Origin: Calothrix sp. NIES-2100
GTDB lineage: Bacteria; Cyanobacteriota; Cyanobacteriia; Cyanobacteriales; Nostocaceae
Assembly: GCF_002368195.1 (NCBI RefSeq)
Contig: NZ_AP018178.1
Location: 4,932,721-4,996,720, forward strand
Direction of reading: 5' to 3'
DNA: 64,000 nucleotides
The notes below the pieces were generated by a model. It made no database searches and was not told the origin of the DNA. It saw only the letters and a program-made list of their open reading frames with translations. Position 1 is the stretch's first letter. Each line of letters starts with the position of its first letter. The position numbers and the translations under genes were made by a program. Positions 51,138-60,716 of the stretch are shown piece by piece.

Positions 51138-51866
51138 TTAACTAGCCGTATCACCCAAGGAAACCTGTTGGCGTTTAGGCGGTGCCCATGAATACATCAC
51201 GATCGCAAAGGCTATTCGTGCCATCAATTTCAAATCAAACAGGAAACTTTGCTGTTCCATATAGCTTAATGCTTCATCTATCAGAATCGGCAAGTGTCGT
51301 TTGATATAGTCTTCTTGCGCAGATACACCAGGAGGGCAAGGATGATGATAGGTGATATCTGGATACCAGTTGACATCAGATATCGAGGCTAGCCCAGGAA
51401 CAATTTCCAGTGTCAGGCGCTGTTCGGGAGTGTAATATTTTTCTACAATATCCCAATCCTCTGGACGTGGCCCAATAATTGACATCTGTCCACACAAGAC
51501 GTTCCAAAATTGGGGTAATTCGTCTATTTTCAACTTTCGTAAAATAGCTCCCACAAAAGTGATCCGATTGTCATTTTTCTCTGTAATTCTCCGATCTAGA
51601 GAGTCAGTATTGATATACATAGAGCGGAGTTTGAGCATATAGAACGGCTTACCTCCTAACCCAGCCCGTTTAGCCTTGTAAAAAGCTGGGCCTGGAGAAG
51701 TTAACTTGACTAACAAAGCACCCGTGAGAATTAATGGGGCAAATAATATCAATACACAAGCCGCGACTGTAATATCAAATAGGCGTTTGGTCAGGTAATA
51801 TAAGGGCTGATTCTTGGGAAAAATCAAGTTTTGTGGTTTGATTATTTGTATGAAATTGTTAGACAT
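51138..51866 (-). CDS. Initiating undecaprenyl-phosphate sugar transferase (short WbaP/WcaJ type)
   Basis: 242 residues. One membrane helix (about 32-53, FDITVAACVLILFAPLILTG) is followed by the conserved TSPGPAFYKAKRAGLGGKPF, KLRSMY, KLKIDELPQFWNVL and MSIIGPRPED. These are the catalytic signatures of bacterial sugar transferases. The four-helix N-terminal region of full-length WcaJ is missing, as in the short (PglC-like) form. It puts the first sugar-phosphate on the lipid carrier. Confidence 0.94.
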   Translation of the reverse strand: MSNNFIQIIKPQNLIFPKNQPLYYLTKRLFDITVAACVLILFAPLILTGALLVKLTSPGPAFYKAKRAGLGGKPFYMLKLRSMYINTDSLDRRITEKNDNRITFVGAILRKLKIDELPQFWNVLCGQMSIIGPRPEDWDIVEKYYTPEQRLTLEIVPGLASISDVNWYPDITYHHPCPPGVSAQEDYIKRHLPILIDEALSYMEQQSFLFDLKLMARIAFAIVMYSWAPPKRQQVSLGDTAS

Positions 51867-51902
51867 TGCTAGAACACCCTCTAAATTAAATAGTAAAATC
51901 AG

Positions 51903-53093
51903 TCACACCAGAGAACTGGCACTTGTTAAGTGCAATCCTTTAGATACAAGTAATTCTCGATATGCAGAGCTTGTCTGCTCTGCAATTACTGAGATATCAA
52001 AGCGTTCTACCGCCCGTTGACGAGATATTTGTCCGAAGCGTTGGCGTAGTTCTGGCTGTTCAATCAGGCGCTCAATAGCCTGAGTTAGTTGTTCCACATT
52101 ACCTGGAGTTACCAAAAAACCGTTGACATCATTCTCAACTACCTCGTTACAACCTGGTGAATCAGTAGCAATCAGAGGTAGGGTCATAGATGCAGCTTCC
52201 AACAAAACACGAGGTATGCCTTCACGATAAGCCGAAGGAAAGACAAAAATGTCAGATATCGCTAAAACAACTGGTATATCTCGTCTGGAGCCTGGCCATG
52301 TCACACCTTGCTGGAGTTTGGCTAATTCGGCGGGACTGAGAAAATCTACATTCTCTTTGTCTTCATCTCCAATCAGCAAGAAACGCACCTTTGGATATTG
52401 CGCACGCAGCATCAGAGCTGCTTCCATAAACTCTAGTACACCCTTGGAACGGATGACACGGGAGATCATCGTGACGACGATTTCATCAGGTTGGATACCT
52501 AATTCATCTCTTAATTGCGATCGCTCTTGATCACAAACTCGGACTGGATCAAATAGGTTGGTAGACACACCAGAACCTAAAATAATCTTGGCCTTGTCCT
52601 TAGCCACAACCCCAGTCGCCATAAATTCGTCAGCATCATCATGATTTTGGAAGATAGTCAGATCGCAACTGTGACAAATAAATGTCTGCAACCATTGGTA
52701 AATTATCCAAGTTAGTTTAGTTTTCCAATTGTCCCTGGCGTATAGAGAACCCAACCCCGTCACTGTACCCACAATCACAGGTACACCAGCTAATCTTGCT
52801 GCTAAACGTCCCCAAATATCTGGTTTTTTATCAAAAGCATGGACTACCTGCGGTTTTAACTTCCAGAAGATAGATACTAGTTTGGTAACTGTGAAAAAAT
52901 CTGAAATAGGGTTAACCCTGCGGTCGAGATGATAGACGCTGTATTCAAAACCTGCTGCTAAAAATTTATCTTGCAGTATAGGCTCTGAACCGATCGCAAT
53001 GACATTGAAATCTGCTTTGAGAAAATTCATTAATTCCAAGCGAGCATCAACGTCAGGTCCACCTAGAATAGCTACTTTTGGTAATGAATTCAT
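51903..53093 (-). CDS. Glycosyltransferase, GT4-like
   Basis: 396 residues. The C-terminal domain has the EX7E motif (FPSAYREGIPRVLLEAASM) and RVIRSKGVLEFMEAA. N-terminal VVHAFDKKPDIWGRLAARLA and VGTVTGLGSLYA are typical of capsule and EPS family GT4 enzymes. The start codon overlaps the end of the upstream P-loop gene by four bases (ATGA). Confidence 0.93.
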   Translation of the reverse strand: MNSLPKVAILGGPDVDARLELMNFLKADFNVIAIGSEPILQDKFLAAGFEYSVYHLDRRVNPISDFFTVTKLVSIFWKLKPQVVHAFDKKPDIWGRLAARLAGVPVIVGTVTGLGSLYARDNWKTKLTWIIYQWLQTFICHSCDLTIFQNHDDADEFMATGVVAKDKAKIILGSGVSTNLFDPVRVCDQERSQLRDELGIQPDEIVVTMISRVIRSKGVLEFMEAALMLRAQYPKVRFLLIGDEDKENVDFLSPAELAKLQQGVTWPGSRRDIPVVLAISDIFVFPSAYREGIPRVLLEAASMTLPLIATDSPGCNEVVENDVNGFLVTPGNVEQLTQAIERLIEQPELRQRFGQISRQRAVERFDISVIAEQTSSAYRELLVSKGLHLTSASSLV

Positions 53094-53923
53094 AAATTTA
53101 TATTGGATGTTGTATAGATATCTTGAGGTTTGAGCGCAGTGATGATTCCCTCTAGCTCTAAATGCTCTTTATTAACCTTATTTAGTCCCCCTTGAAGAAG
53201 TTTTACAGCCATCACTAGTGATGACTGATTTTGATCATCCTGAGCAGCATGAATTTTCTGTTCAGCATCTACCACTAACAACCTATTTTTGATGCGTGAA
53301 AATTTTACTAATTCATCAAAGGTTGCTACAGCAAATTTAATGAATCGCTCTACTTGCTCATAGGAAATATTTGGAATTCTTTTGTGTCCTCGCCGTAAAG
53401 TTCTTTCGATTAAAACAGCTTCCTTCTCCTGAATATAAATAACCACATCTGGCAGAGGTATGAGCTTAGCAAAATTGGCTAAATCTTGAGGATTTGGTTC
53501 TACAGCAACATGGACAAAGAGATAATGGGCTATATGTAATGTGCCCTCATCCAATAAAATAACTTGTTGTTGAGAACTTTGGCGCTGGATGATTTCATAA
53601 ATCCCCAGGTTCCTGAGGACATTTCTCGCTATCATTACCCTTTCTATCAGATTCACTTTAGGGGGCAATCGCATAATAATTCTAGCAGCAAATAAATACA
53701 AATGGAAGTTGCTTTGTAAATTTTTTAAACACAACATTAGTGCAATTAAATCTCCGACTAAGCGACGAATAAAATATCCTTTAATCCAATGTAGGCGAAA
53801 AATTTTTAGGACAAAATCGTCACCAATCAAAACCTCAATATCCTGGTATTGAAAATTTTTAATTATGCCGTTTATTAGAGTGGATTTGCCTGCACTGGTA
53901 CAGCCCATTAATTCAATTTGCAT
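53090..53923 (-). CDS. P-loop kinase-like protein in the EPS cluster
   Basis: 277 residues. Walker A is GCTSAGKST (7-15). VILLDEGTLH (about 137-146) is a Walker-B-like strand, and a LID-like basic region contains ERTLRRGHKRIP. The fold fits the nucleoside/nucleotide kinase (thymidylate kinase) group, or a sulfotransferase-like P-loop family; the phosphoryl acceptor is unknown. It overlaps the GT4 gene by four bases and follows the DUF4091 gene by 34 nt. A second P-loop-like gene ends the window. Confidence 0.75.
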   Translation of the reverse strand: MQIELMGCTSAGKSTLINGIIKNFQYQDIEVLIGDDFVLKIFRLHWIKGYFIRRLVGDLIALMLCLKNLQSNFHLYLFAARIIMRLPPKVNLIERVMIARNVLRNLGIYEIIQRQSSQQQVILLDEGTLHIAHYLFVHVAVEPNPQDLANFAKLIPLPDVVIYIQEKEAVLIERTLRRGHKRIPNISYEQVERFIKFAVATFDELVKFSRIKNRLLVVDAEQKIHAAQDDQNQSSLVMAVKLLQGGLNKVNKEHLELEGIITALKPQDIYTTSNINL

Positions 53924-53957
53924 GTTTTTTACATAAACCTTGATGAATACTTAATAT

Positions 53958-55586
53958 TTATTTAGCCAAAGATAGGCGCTCTATCTGATTTCCCATCTCT
54001 TGTCTGACAGACTCAAGAACTTGAGGATTGCGCGTCCAATTATCCCAGTCAGAAGCAACTTTTCTAGTGATTTTTAAAGCCGCATCTTTACCAGAAACTT
54101 TTTTCATCATTTCGATATATTCATAGTCTTCTACTCCATCGCGCATCCATTTTAATCGCATGGAAGGAACAACACTATTTATACCCACTTGTTTTCCGGG
54201 GTATACTAAAATTCCTTCACCAGGATATTTTCTATTTTTTCTATCTATATAAGCTTCAACATCTTGCCACGGATTCTTAGTCCACAAATCTATCTGCCAG
54301 TAAAAAATACCTGTAAACCCCAGACTTTGATTAATGAAACTGTGAATTATGCGAAAATTAATCGGGTCAAAATCTAGTAGCAACTTGGGTGAGTAGCTAT
54401 CTAGCATGAGGGGATTATCCAACCAAACTTGATCTCCTTTAGCAATTACTTCGGATACTCTTTCAGAGGCACGTTTGTACATTTTGGGTTGGACAATCCA
54501 TATATCTACAGCAGAACGTCCCTTTCCAGAACCATCATCATAAAGCTGTGGATTAGGGGTCACATACATCATCACTGGTATACCAACTTGATGAAAAGCT
54601 TGAGACCATTTTTTCACTGATGAAAATAAATTAGGGCATTTATCAAGTCCATGAGCATATCTAACATATAAAAATAATTCTCGTTGATGTTGAGATACTG
54701 CTTTACTAATTTCATCCACAGAAGGAGGTGATCCTATAGAGCATTTTTTAGAAGTCGCATCACTCCAAAAAGGTAAACGTAGAGTAGTTAATCCCCACTT
54801 ATCGATTAATTCTCTCTCATCTGCTATCGGCATATTTATTGATGGCAGAACTGGCATAAATTTGTGTTTTAAAAGTTCAATAATAGATTGTTTATTGTAC
54901 TTTTCTTCTTTAAAAGCAAAAGCAGACTTAAGAGAAGGTTTGAGAGGTAGTACAAAATCCCAAACCTTAAGGGAGATTTCACCACGAGTTTCTGTGCGAT
55001 CGCTAGTTACAGTAAATACTGCTTTATATTCTCCAGCTTTTGCTGTACGAGGAACAAATATATCTACCCAAATAACTTGATTTTGACCAGATTTAACATT
55101 AAAAGGAACTGCATCTAATTCAGCACCTTTAATATCTTTTTGAGTTTCAGGATTCACAAATGGAATTAAAGCATCTGCATACCATCCCTTACCAGAAGGT
55201 AAGTTAGTACTTGCTATGACTGTAGGACTAGAATTACGTACTTCAATATAATGTTCTCGATAAAGAGTAATATTAGACTTGGAAATGATCTGATTATTTT
55301 GACTCACTAAGTCGGAAACAGAAATATTAACATTGCTCAAATTATTCTTATGGGAGCTAATTCCAATTTGAAAAGATTCATATTCTCCGCGAGCTGCATA
55401 AAGAACAATAGATCTATTATTTCCTGGTTTTTCATCTAGCTTAGTTCTGGCTAAACTAGAAACTGTCCACACTATTGGGTTATCGGAATTAGATACAGAT
55501 AAAATACTATCTTCGTATAGCGTGAATAGAATTATCACAAAGATGATTAATGCTGCAAGTTTTATTTTTCGGTTTAATGTCAACAT
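53958..55586 (-). CDS. DUF4091 protein, probably exported, membrane-anchored
   Basis: 542 residues from the ATG at 55586, which has an AGGGA ribosome-binding site; the open frame reaches back 24 more codons. An N-terminal hydrophobic helix (KLAALIIFVIILFTLY) suggests membrane anchoring or signal. A beta-sandwich-like region (about 50-200) is followed by a (beta/alpha) barrel-like body and the DUF4091 domain (about 420-500), which has GIFYWQIDLW, SVVPSMRLKWMRDGVEDYEY. DUF4091 proteins resemble glycoside hydrolases of clan A, but no catalytic acids are confirmed. In an EPS locus it might trim or modify the polymer. Confidence 0.82.
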   Translation of the reverse strand: MLTLNRKIKLAALIIFVIILFTLYEDSILSVSNSDNPIVWTVSSLARTKLDEKPGNNRSIVLYAARGEYESFQIGISSHKNNLSNVNISVSDLVSQNNQIISKSNITLYREHYIEVRNSSPTVIASTNLPSGKGWYADALIPFVNPETQKDIKGAELDAVPFNVKSGQNQVIWVDIFVPRTAKAGEYKAVFTVTSDRTETRGEISLKVWDFVLPLKPSLKSAFAFKEEKYNKQSIIELLKHKFMPVLPSINMPIADERELIDKWGLTTLRLPFWSDATSKKCSIGSPPSVDEISKAVSQHQRELFLYVRYAHGLDKCPNLFSSVKKWSQAFHQVGIPVMMYVTPNPQLYDDGSGKGRSAVDIWIVQPKMYKRASERVSEVIAKGDQVWLDNPLMLDSYSPKLLLDFDPINFRIIHSFINQSLGFTGIFYWQIDLWTKNPWQDVEAYIDRKNRKYPGEGILVYPGKQVGINSVVPSMRLKWMRDGVEDYEYIEMMKKVSGKDAALKITRKVASDWDNWTRNPQVLESVRQEMGNQIERLSLAK

Positions 55587-55827
55587 TTTTCCCTGGATAA
55601 GTACTGAGCTTTTAAGTACTTGAGTTGGACTTTGCTGAATCAGCAGATGAATTAGCAATGTTTAGATATAACTAAACAAGATTCTTTACAGCCTTGAATA
55701 TTTGCACGCAACTAATCCATACCTTTATTCAGCAAAGCCCAGAGTTTAAGCTAAAAATTAATTGGCTTGAGGGGAAAAGCTGTCTTAAAAATCTCTGATA
55801 CCTCAAGCAAACTAATGGATGTAGATT

Positions 55828-57135
55828 CTAAGCATTTACAACATTGCTAAAGCATCCGCGATAGCGACCACGCGTATCAATAATTAAATCACTCTTATTG
55901 AGAATCATCTCGTAATCAAATACATCGTGATCGGTTGCTAAAACTATACAGTCTATTTGAGATAAAACCTCCGCGTTAATATCAACTGAACTGAGATTGA
56001 AATCATATCTCCGCTTTTTAGGAAATACTGGAATATAAGGATCGGCATAAGAGATAATTGCTCCTTTCTTTTGAAGAATATCCATTAGCTCAACTGCTGG
56101 AGATTCTCGACTGTCATCAATATTCTTCTTGTAAGCAATTCCTAGAAGTAAAATTCTAGAGCCTTTGACAGATTTACCTCGTTCGTTAAGAGCTTCTGTA
56201 ACTTTATCAACCACCCACTGTGGCATAGCGGTATTTATTTCACCAGCGAGTTCAATAAAGCGAGTATCGACGTTATATTCACGAGCTTTCCAAGTGAGAT
56301 AGAAAGGATCAATTGGTATACAATGGCCACCCAGACCTGGTCCAGGATAAAAAGGCGTAAATCCAAACGGCTTAGTCGCAGCGGCTTCAATCACCTCCCA
56401 GATATTAATATCCATGCGATCGCAAACCATTTTCAACTCATTTACTAGCCCAATATTCACGGCCCTGTAAATGTTTTCTAAAAGCTTGCTCATCTCTGCA
56501 ACCTTTGTTGAACTAACAGGAACTACCCGATCAACAATACTGTTGTACAGAGCTAAACCTACCTCTAGGCACGAGGAGGTCGCTCCTCCGACAATTTTAG
56601 GAGTATTGGCAGTGTTGAAATTGTAGTTACCTGGATCTTCTCGTTCTGGAGAGTAAACCAAGAAGAAATCTTTACCAATGGTAAAGCCTCTACTTTCTAT
56701 CCGAGAAAGCACTTCTTCATCTGTTGTCCCTGGATAAGTTGTACTTTCCAAACTTACAATTTGTCCAGGTCTAAAATAAGGAATTAAGGCATTTACAGTA
56801 TTAATGATAAATGACAAATCCGGCTCATTGTGAATTCCTAAAGGTGTGGGAACACAAATGATCAATACATCAACTTTTTGGGCATAAGAAAAATCATTAG
56901 TTGCTTCAAACTTACCAGTTTCCCAAGCAGATTTTATTCGTTTAGGGTCGATGTGCTTGATATAAGTTTCACCACAATTTAGCTGATCAATTTTATTTGA
57001 ATCGATATCGAAACCCAGAACCTGAAAACCAGATTCAACAAAACGGAGCATGAGAGGTAAGCCAACATATCCCAAGCCGACAATGCCAATCATAGCCTCT
57101 TGAAATTTGATAGACTTAATAAGTTGATCTTGCAT
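55828..57135 (-). CDS. UDP-sugar 6-dehydrogenase (WecC/WbpA-like)
   Basis: 435 residues. NAD motif GIVGLGYVGLPL (17-28). Catalytic Cys272 lies in GGHCIPIDP. The TTYPGTTDEEVL and SPEREDPG segments fit the UDP-N-acetyl-glucosamine/mannosamine dehydrogenase subgroup rather than UDP-glucose dehydrogenase. It makes a uronic acid nucleotide, so the polysaccharide is probably acidic. Collinear with neighbours, with a 35-nt gap to the ChbG-like gene upstream. Confidence 0.95.
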   Translation of the reverse strand: MQDQLIKSIKFQEAMIGIVGLGYVGLPLMLRFVESGFQVLGFDIDSNKIDQLNCGETYIKHIDPKRIKSAWETGKFEATNDFSYAQKVDVLIICVPTPLGIHNEPDLSFIINTVNALIPYFRPGQIVSLESTTYPGTTDEEVLSRIESRGFTIGKDFFLVYSPEREDPGNYNFNTANTPKIVGGATSSCLEVGLALYNSIVDRVVPVSSTKVAEMSKLLENIYRAVNIGLVNELKMVCDRMDINIWEVIEAAATKPFGFTPFYPGPGLGGHCIPIDPFYLTWKAREYNVDTRFIELAGEINTAMPQWVVDKVTEALNERGKSVKGSRILLLGIAYKKNIDDSRESPAVELMDILQKKGAIISYADPYIPVFPKKRRYDFNLSSVDINAEVLSQIDCIVLATDHDVFDYEMILNKSDLIIDTRGRYRGCFSNVVNA

Positions 57136-57170
57136 TTTTGCTTCTCCTAAAAAAAGATAAAAAAAATTAT

Positions 57171-58085
57171 TTATGATCTTGCTTCTAAATCACCAAAGTT
57201 TACCAAAGAAATGTTTAATTCTTGGATAATTTCCCCTATCTTCGGGTGACACAATAATTCTTTTTGCCCATCGTATTTAGTACCACCTCCGGGATGAAAA
57301 ATCATCTCAAATACTCCTGTTGGTGTTTGTTTAAATACGCAAGTCAACATATTAATTGACAAGTCTAGTGATGCCGTTGGTACTGATGGAAAAGGGGTGA
57401 GTACGTAATCAGGTGATATAAACTGGAAACGCCGAAATTTTAATGTTTGGATGGTTGTCAATCCTAACGCAGCTATTCCTAAAGGAGACTTTGCAAAATG
57501 CTGTAGTCTTAACTGTAATTGGCTTTTCTGTTCTGATTTGCTATTCACAAAATATCTCCGATTGGTGCGCATATGAATTACACCATGAGCTTTACCTACC
57601 TGAAGCATCTCATCTAGAACTTGTAAATTGCGACCATGAATATGCTTATGGGAATCAAGATGAGTAACCTTGCCTACAAGCTTGATTAACTTCGATAATT
57701 GAGCGTCAATCTCAGATCGAATATGCTCGCGTTTGATTCTTCCAAACCACACTCGGCGCAAGAATTCATCTATATCCCAGAAATGACCTGTTTTATCAAC
57801 AAGCGACCATATTGATTCAGGAGGAAGCACGGGATATCCCGAAGTCAAATTTACGTGTAAACCAATACCAACTTTGGGAAATGCTGAAATTAGCCCAGAG
57901 ATTTCTTCGGCATAAGGCATATTAACCATAACCGTTGTACTTGTTAAGATTCCTCTGGCAGAAGCTTCAACAATTGCCTGATTGACAGCCTGTGTCTTAC
58001 CAAAATCATCAGCATTAACGATTAAACAAGATGATGATGTTTGATAATTAGCTATTTTGAGTGCATATCTTTGTGATAAACTCAT
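57171..58085 (-). CDS. ChbG/HpnK-type (YdjC) carbohydrate deacetylase
   Basis: 304 residues. The metal-binding motif is LIVNADDFGKTQAVNQAI (near 22-39) with the Asp pair, then GIGLHVNLTSG and LDSHKHIHGRNL. The C-terminal EMIFHPGG is the last family motif. YdjC-family enzymes deacetylate chito-oligosaccharides or hopanoid-linked N-acetylglucosamine. This is a second deacetylase in the locus, unrelated to the PIG-L one, and implies deacetylation of a GlcNAc-type residue. Confidence 0.93.
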   Translation of the reverse strand: MSLSQRYALKIANYQTSSSCLIVNADDFGKTQAVNQAIVEASARGILTSTTVMVNMPYAEEISGLISAFPKVGIGLHVNLTSGYPVLPPESIWSLVDKTGHFWDIDEFLRRVWFGRIKREHIRSEIDAQLSKLIKLVGKVTHLDSHKHIHGRNLQVLDEMLQVGKAHGVIHMRTNRRYFVNSKSEQKSQLQLRLQHFAKSPLGIAALGLTTIQTLKFRRFQFISPDYVLTPFPSVPTASLDLSINMLTCVFKQTPTGVFEMIFHPGGGTKYDGQKELLCHPKIGEIIQELNISLVNFGDLEARS

Positions 58086-58119
58086 TTTCTAAATCCCAAT
58101 ATTCGAGAATTAATAATAG

Positions 58120-59364
58120 CTAAGGGTATTGAATTGTGTTTTCGTATTTAACACCTTCAAGAGCTATTTGTTGATTAAGACGTGCATTCCAAATCTCAAG
58201 TCTATCTACAGTTGATTTTTCAACCGATAGATGCTTACAAGCATATTGAAATGCGCGATTAGAAAACTCCATCCGCTCTTCTTCTGTTAAACATAACCAT
58301 CTATCTAACTCATTTACGATAGAGTTAATGTCATCTTGTTTAACCAAAGAACCCAAATTTTCTGGCGCTAGAAAATCATTACTACCAGGTGTGGATGCTA
58401 TCACTATTTTACCACAAGCAAGATACTGGCGCACTTTTTGCTCAGAAGCAGCATAGCTTTTGGGAAGAAGGATAGATACGCCTATATCTAAAGCATTGAC
58501 ATAAATTGGAACCCGATCGAAAGGAACATATCCAGTAAATATGCAATGCTTTGTTACCCCTAGCTCTTCAGCCAAATTCCTAAGTTCTTCTACCCCTTTT
58601 CCATCTCCAAGAATAACAACTCCAAGATTGGAGTATTTAGACAAGAGCAGAGAAGCTGCCTTGATTAATTGCGTTCCTCCTCTCTCATGAGGAAGATTTC
58701 CCACGTAACCAATTATTGGATGATATTGTGTGAATCCTAATTCTCTTCTTGCTTCATTAGTCGATGTAGGGAAAAAGCGATTTGTATTTACCGAATTATC
58801 AATCCAAACTATCTTATTTGGCTCTACAGCCAGAGTCTCTTGCAGATATTGTACATGTATTTTACTGACACAATCTGTCGCTATAGCATTCTGAACAAGT
58901 TTTTTAACTAGTAGTAAATTAACTTGCGACAGGGGATTGCCAAACCATTTAATTTTTTCTTGAATAACATTCATCAACCCTTGCCCTAAAGTTTTTATGG
59001 CATAGGGTATACGATGCTTTTGAGTAATATACAGTGGAGCAAGAGGCATCAGATCTAATCGGAATACTAAGAGATCAAAATGACGAGTTTCTAAAAGTTT
59101 ATTAGCTAATTTAATTTGTGAGATGACATGACTCAAAAAATATCTCGGATTATGATATTTATGAGGAGAACAAAATGTACATTGTTCAATCGGTAAATCT
59201 TCAATTTTATTCGCAGGCTGAGGTATTAAAAAATGTGCTCTCTTGCCGATAAGATTATACATTGATAAAATAAATTCTCTTTCGTTAACACCAGGCCCAT
59301 TGCCAATTGATATGTCAACTGAGGAAATATAAAGAATTTGTCCCGATTCTAATAAATTACTCAT
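58120..59364 (-). CDS. Glycosyltransferase (GT4-like)
   Basis: 414 residues from the ATG at 59364, which has a GAGGAG ribosome-binding site; the open frame begins earlier but would overlap the upstream gene. N-terminal Rossmann domain ILYISSVDISIGNGPGVNER; C-terminal domain GYVGNLPHERGGTQLIKAA, VVILGDGKGVEELRNLA and a glycine-rich donor site. EX7E is weak (SEQKVRQYLACG). Acceptor and sugar unknown. The 58-nt gap to the next GT gene fits one operon. Confidence 0.87.
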   Translation of the reverse strand: MSNLLESGQILYISSVDISIGNGPGVNEREFILSMYNLIGKRAHFLIPQPANKIEDLPIEQCTFCSPHKYHNPRYFLSHVISQIKLANKLLETRHFDLLVFRLDLMPLAPLYITQKHRIPYAIKTLGQGLMNVIQEKIKWFGNPLSQVNLLLVKKLVQNAIATDCVSKIHVQYLQETLAVEPNKIVWIDNSVNTNRFFPTSTNEARRELGFTQYHPIIGYVGNLPHERGGTQLIKAASLLLSKYSNLGVVILGDGKGVEELRNLAEELGVTKHCIFTGYVPFDRVPIYVNALDIGVSILLPKSYAASEQKVRQYLACGKIVIASTPGSNDFLAPENLGSLVKQDDINSIVNELDRWLCLTEEERMEFSNRAFQYACKHLSVEKSTVDRLEIWNARLNQQIALEGVKYENTIQYP

Positions 59365-59422
59365 AATTTTCTCCTCATTAAATGCTAATCTCTGGAAGAT
59401 CATCGGATTCATGGATTGAAAT

Positions 59423-60661
59423 TTATACTTCAGTAACAATTTTGCGAAATATATCTGCCAACTTAGCAGCATTGTTTTGAATTTGAAAATCTTTTAAGAC
59501 TTTACTCCTGGCATTAGTACCAAGATATTTGCACAGGTTTTCATCTTTTATTAATCTCTCGATAGCCACAGCTAGAGACACAGTGTCTTTTTCTTTGACA
59601 AGCAAGCCATTTTGTTGATCTTCCACCAAATCGACTATACCTGTAACTGGTGTCGTAATTACAGGCAATTCGCAAGACATTGCTTCAATTAATACTACAG
59701 GTAACCCGTCTCGATTACCATCATTAGCAACTACACAAGCTAAAACAAAAATATCACTTTCTTGATATTTTTTTAGAACTTGCTCAGGTTTTAAGGAACC
59801 TAATAAATTGATACAATTTTGTAGATTATATTGCTCGATACGTGCTTGCAATGATTCTTTAAGAGGTCCTTCTCCGACAATATCACATTGAAATAATAAT
59901 CCTAATTTTGCTATTTCTGCACAGGCATCTATAAGATATTTAAAACCTTTTTTTTCTATGAGTCTGCCTACAGATAGAATCCGGTGAATCTTAGGAGAAG
60001 GTTGTTTAGAGATTGCTTGAAATCTATCTGTTTCTAAACTACAGTAAACAACCTCTATCTGATTTTGATTAATATTTGGGCATAATTTAGCAATGTAATC
60101 TCTATGATAATTTGAAATAGTCACAACTCGTGAGGCATGTTCTAATTGACGGCGTACATCATGAGAGTTTCTCTTAAATAAGCCCACAGCATGAACATGG
60201 ATTGAATAAGAAATTCCTAGTAAATCCGAAGTTATTCTAGCTGCGGTAGCTGCCAAAGTAATGAAATGTGCATGAATATGCTCTATTTCCAAAGCCTCTA
60301 TTTGCTGAGCAAAATAGACACTTTTAGGAAAAATGGCTAGAGTTTGAAATAGAATTTTTGGTTCATGGTAGTTGTGCCAAATAGTTTTGAAAAATGCTGT
60401 GAGATACTTTTGTGGTGAATGACTCAGAAAATATAGCTGGGCTTTTAAGATTTTCCCTGAAAAGAAAGGAGCATATCGAACACAAGAAATTAAATGTTTG
60501 CTCTGTTCTTCGATTTCTATAGTTTTAGGTTGAGATAGAGAAAAAATATGTATATCTACATTTTGTTTATAGACCCAAGTTATTTCCCGATTTACAAATG
60601 TTTGTGTTAATTGGGGAAAAGTTCCTAATATATAAGCCATTTTTAAATTTTTAGTTGGCAT
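59423..60661 (-). CDS. Glycosyltransferase (GT4, colanic/EPS type)
   Basis: 412 residues, ATG at 60661 with TTGGAGAT upstream; an ATG at 60694 in the same frame is less likely. N-terminus MAYILGTFPQLTQTFVNREI and IHAHFITLAATAARITS fit the EPS-associated GT4 enzymes. C-terminal SVGRLIEKKGFKYLIDA, CDIVGEGPLKESLQ and the EX7E region EAMSCELPVITTPV are complete. Confidence 0.92.
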   Translation of the reverse strand: MPTKNLKMAYILGTFPQLTQTFVNREITWVYKQNVDIHIFSLSQPKTIEIEEQSKHLISCVRYAPFFSGKILKAQLYFLSHSPQKYLTAFFKTIWHNYHEPKILFQTLAIFPKSVYFAQQIEALEIEHIHAHFITLAATAARITSDLLGISYSIHVHAVGLFKRNSHDVRRQLEHASRVVTISNYHRDYIAKLCPNINQNQIEVVYCSLETDRFQAISKQPSPKIHRILSVGRLIEKKGFKYLIDACAEIAKLGLLFQCDIVGEGPLKESLQARIEQYNLQNCINLLGSLKPEQVLKKYQESDIFVLACVVANDGNRDGLPVVLIEAMSCELPVITTPVTGIVDLVEDQQNGLLVKEKDTVSLAVAIERLIKDENLCKYLGTNARSKVLKDFQIQNNAAKLADIFRKIVTEV

Positions 60662-60716
60662 AATTTTATCTCCAAGTTTCATAATTAATGTCAATTTATT
60701 TGCTATAATTAAATAA

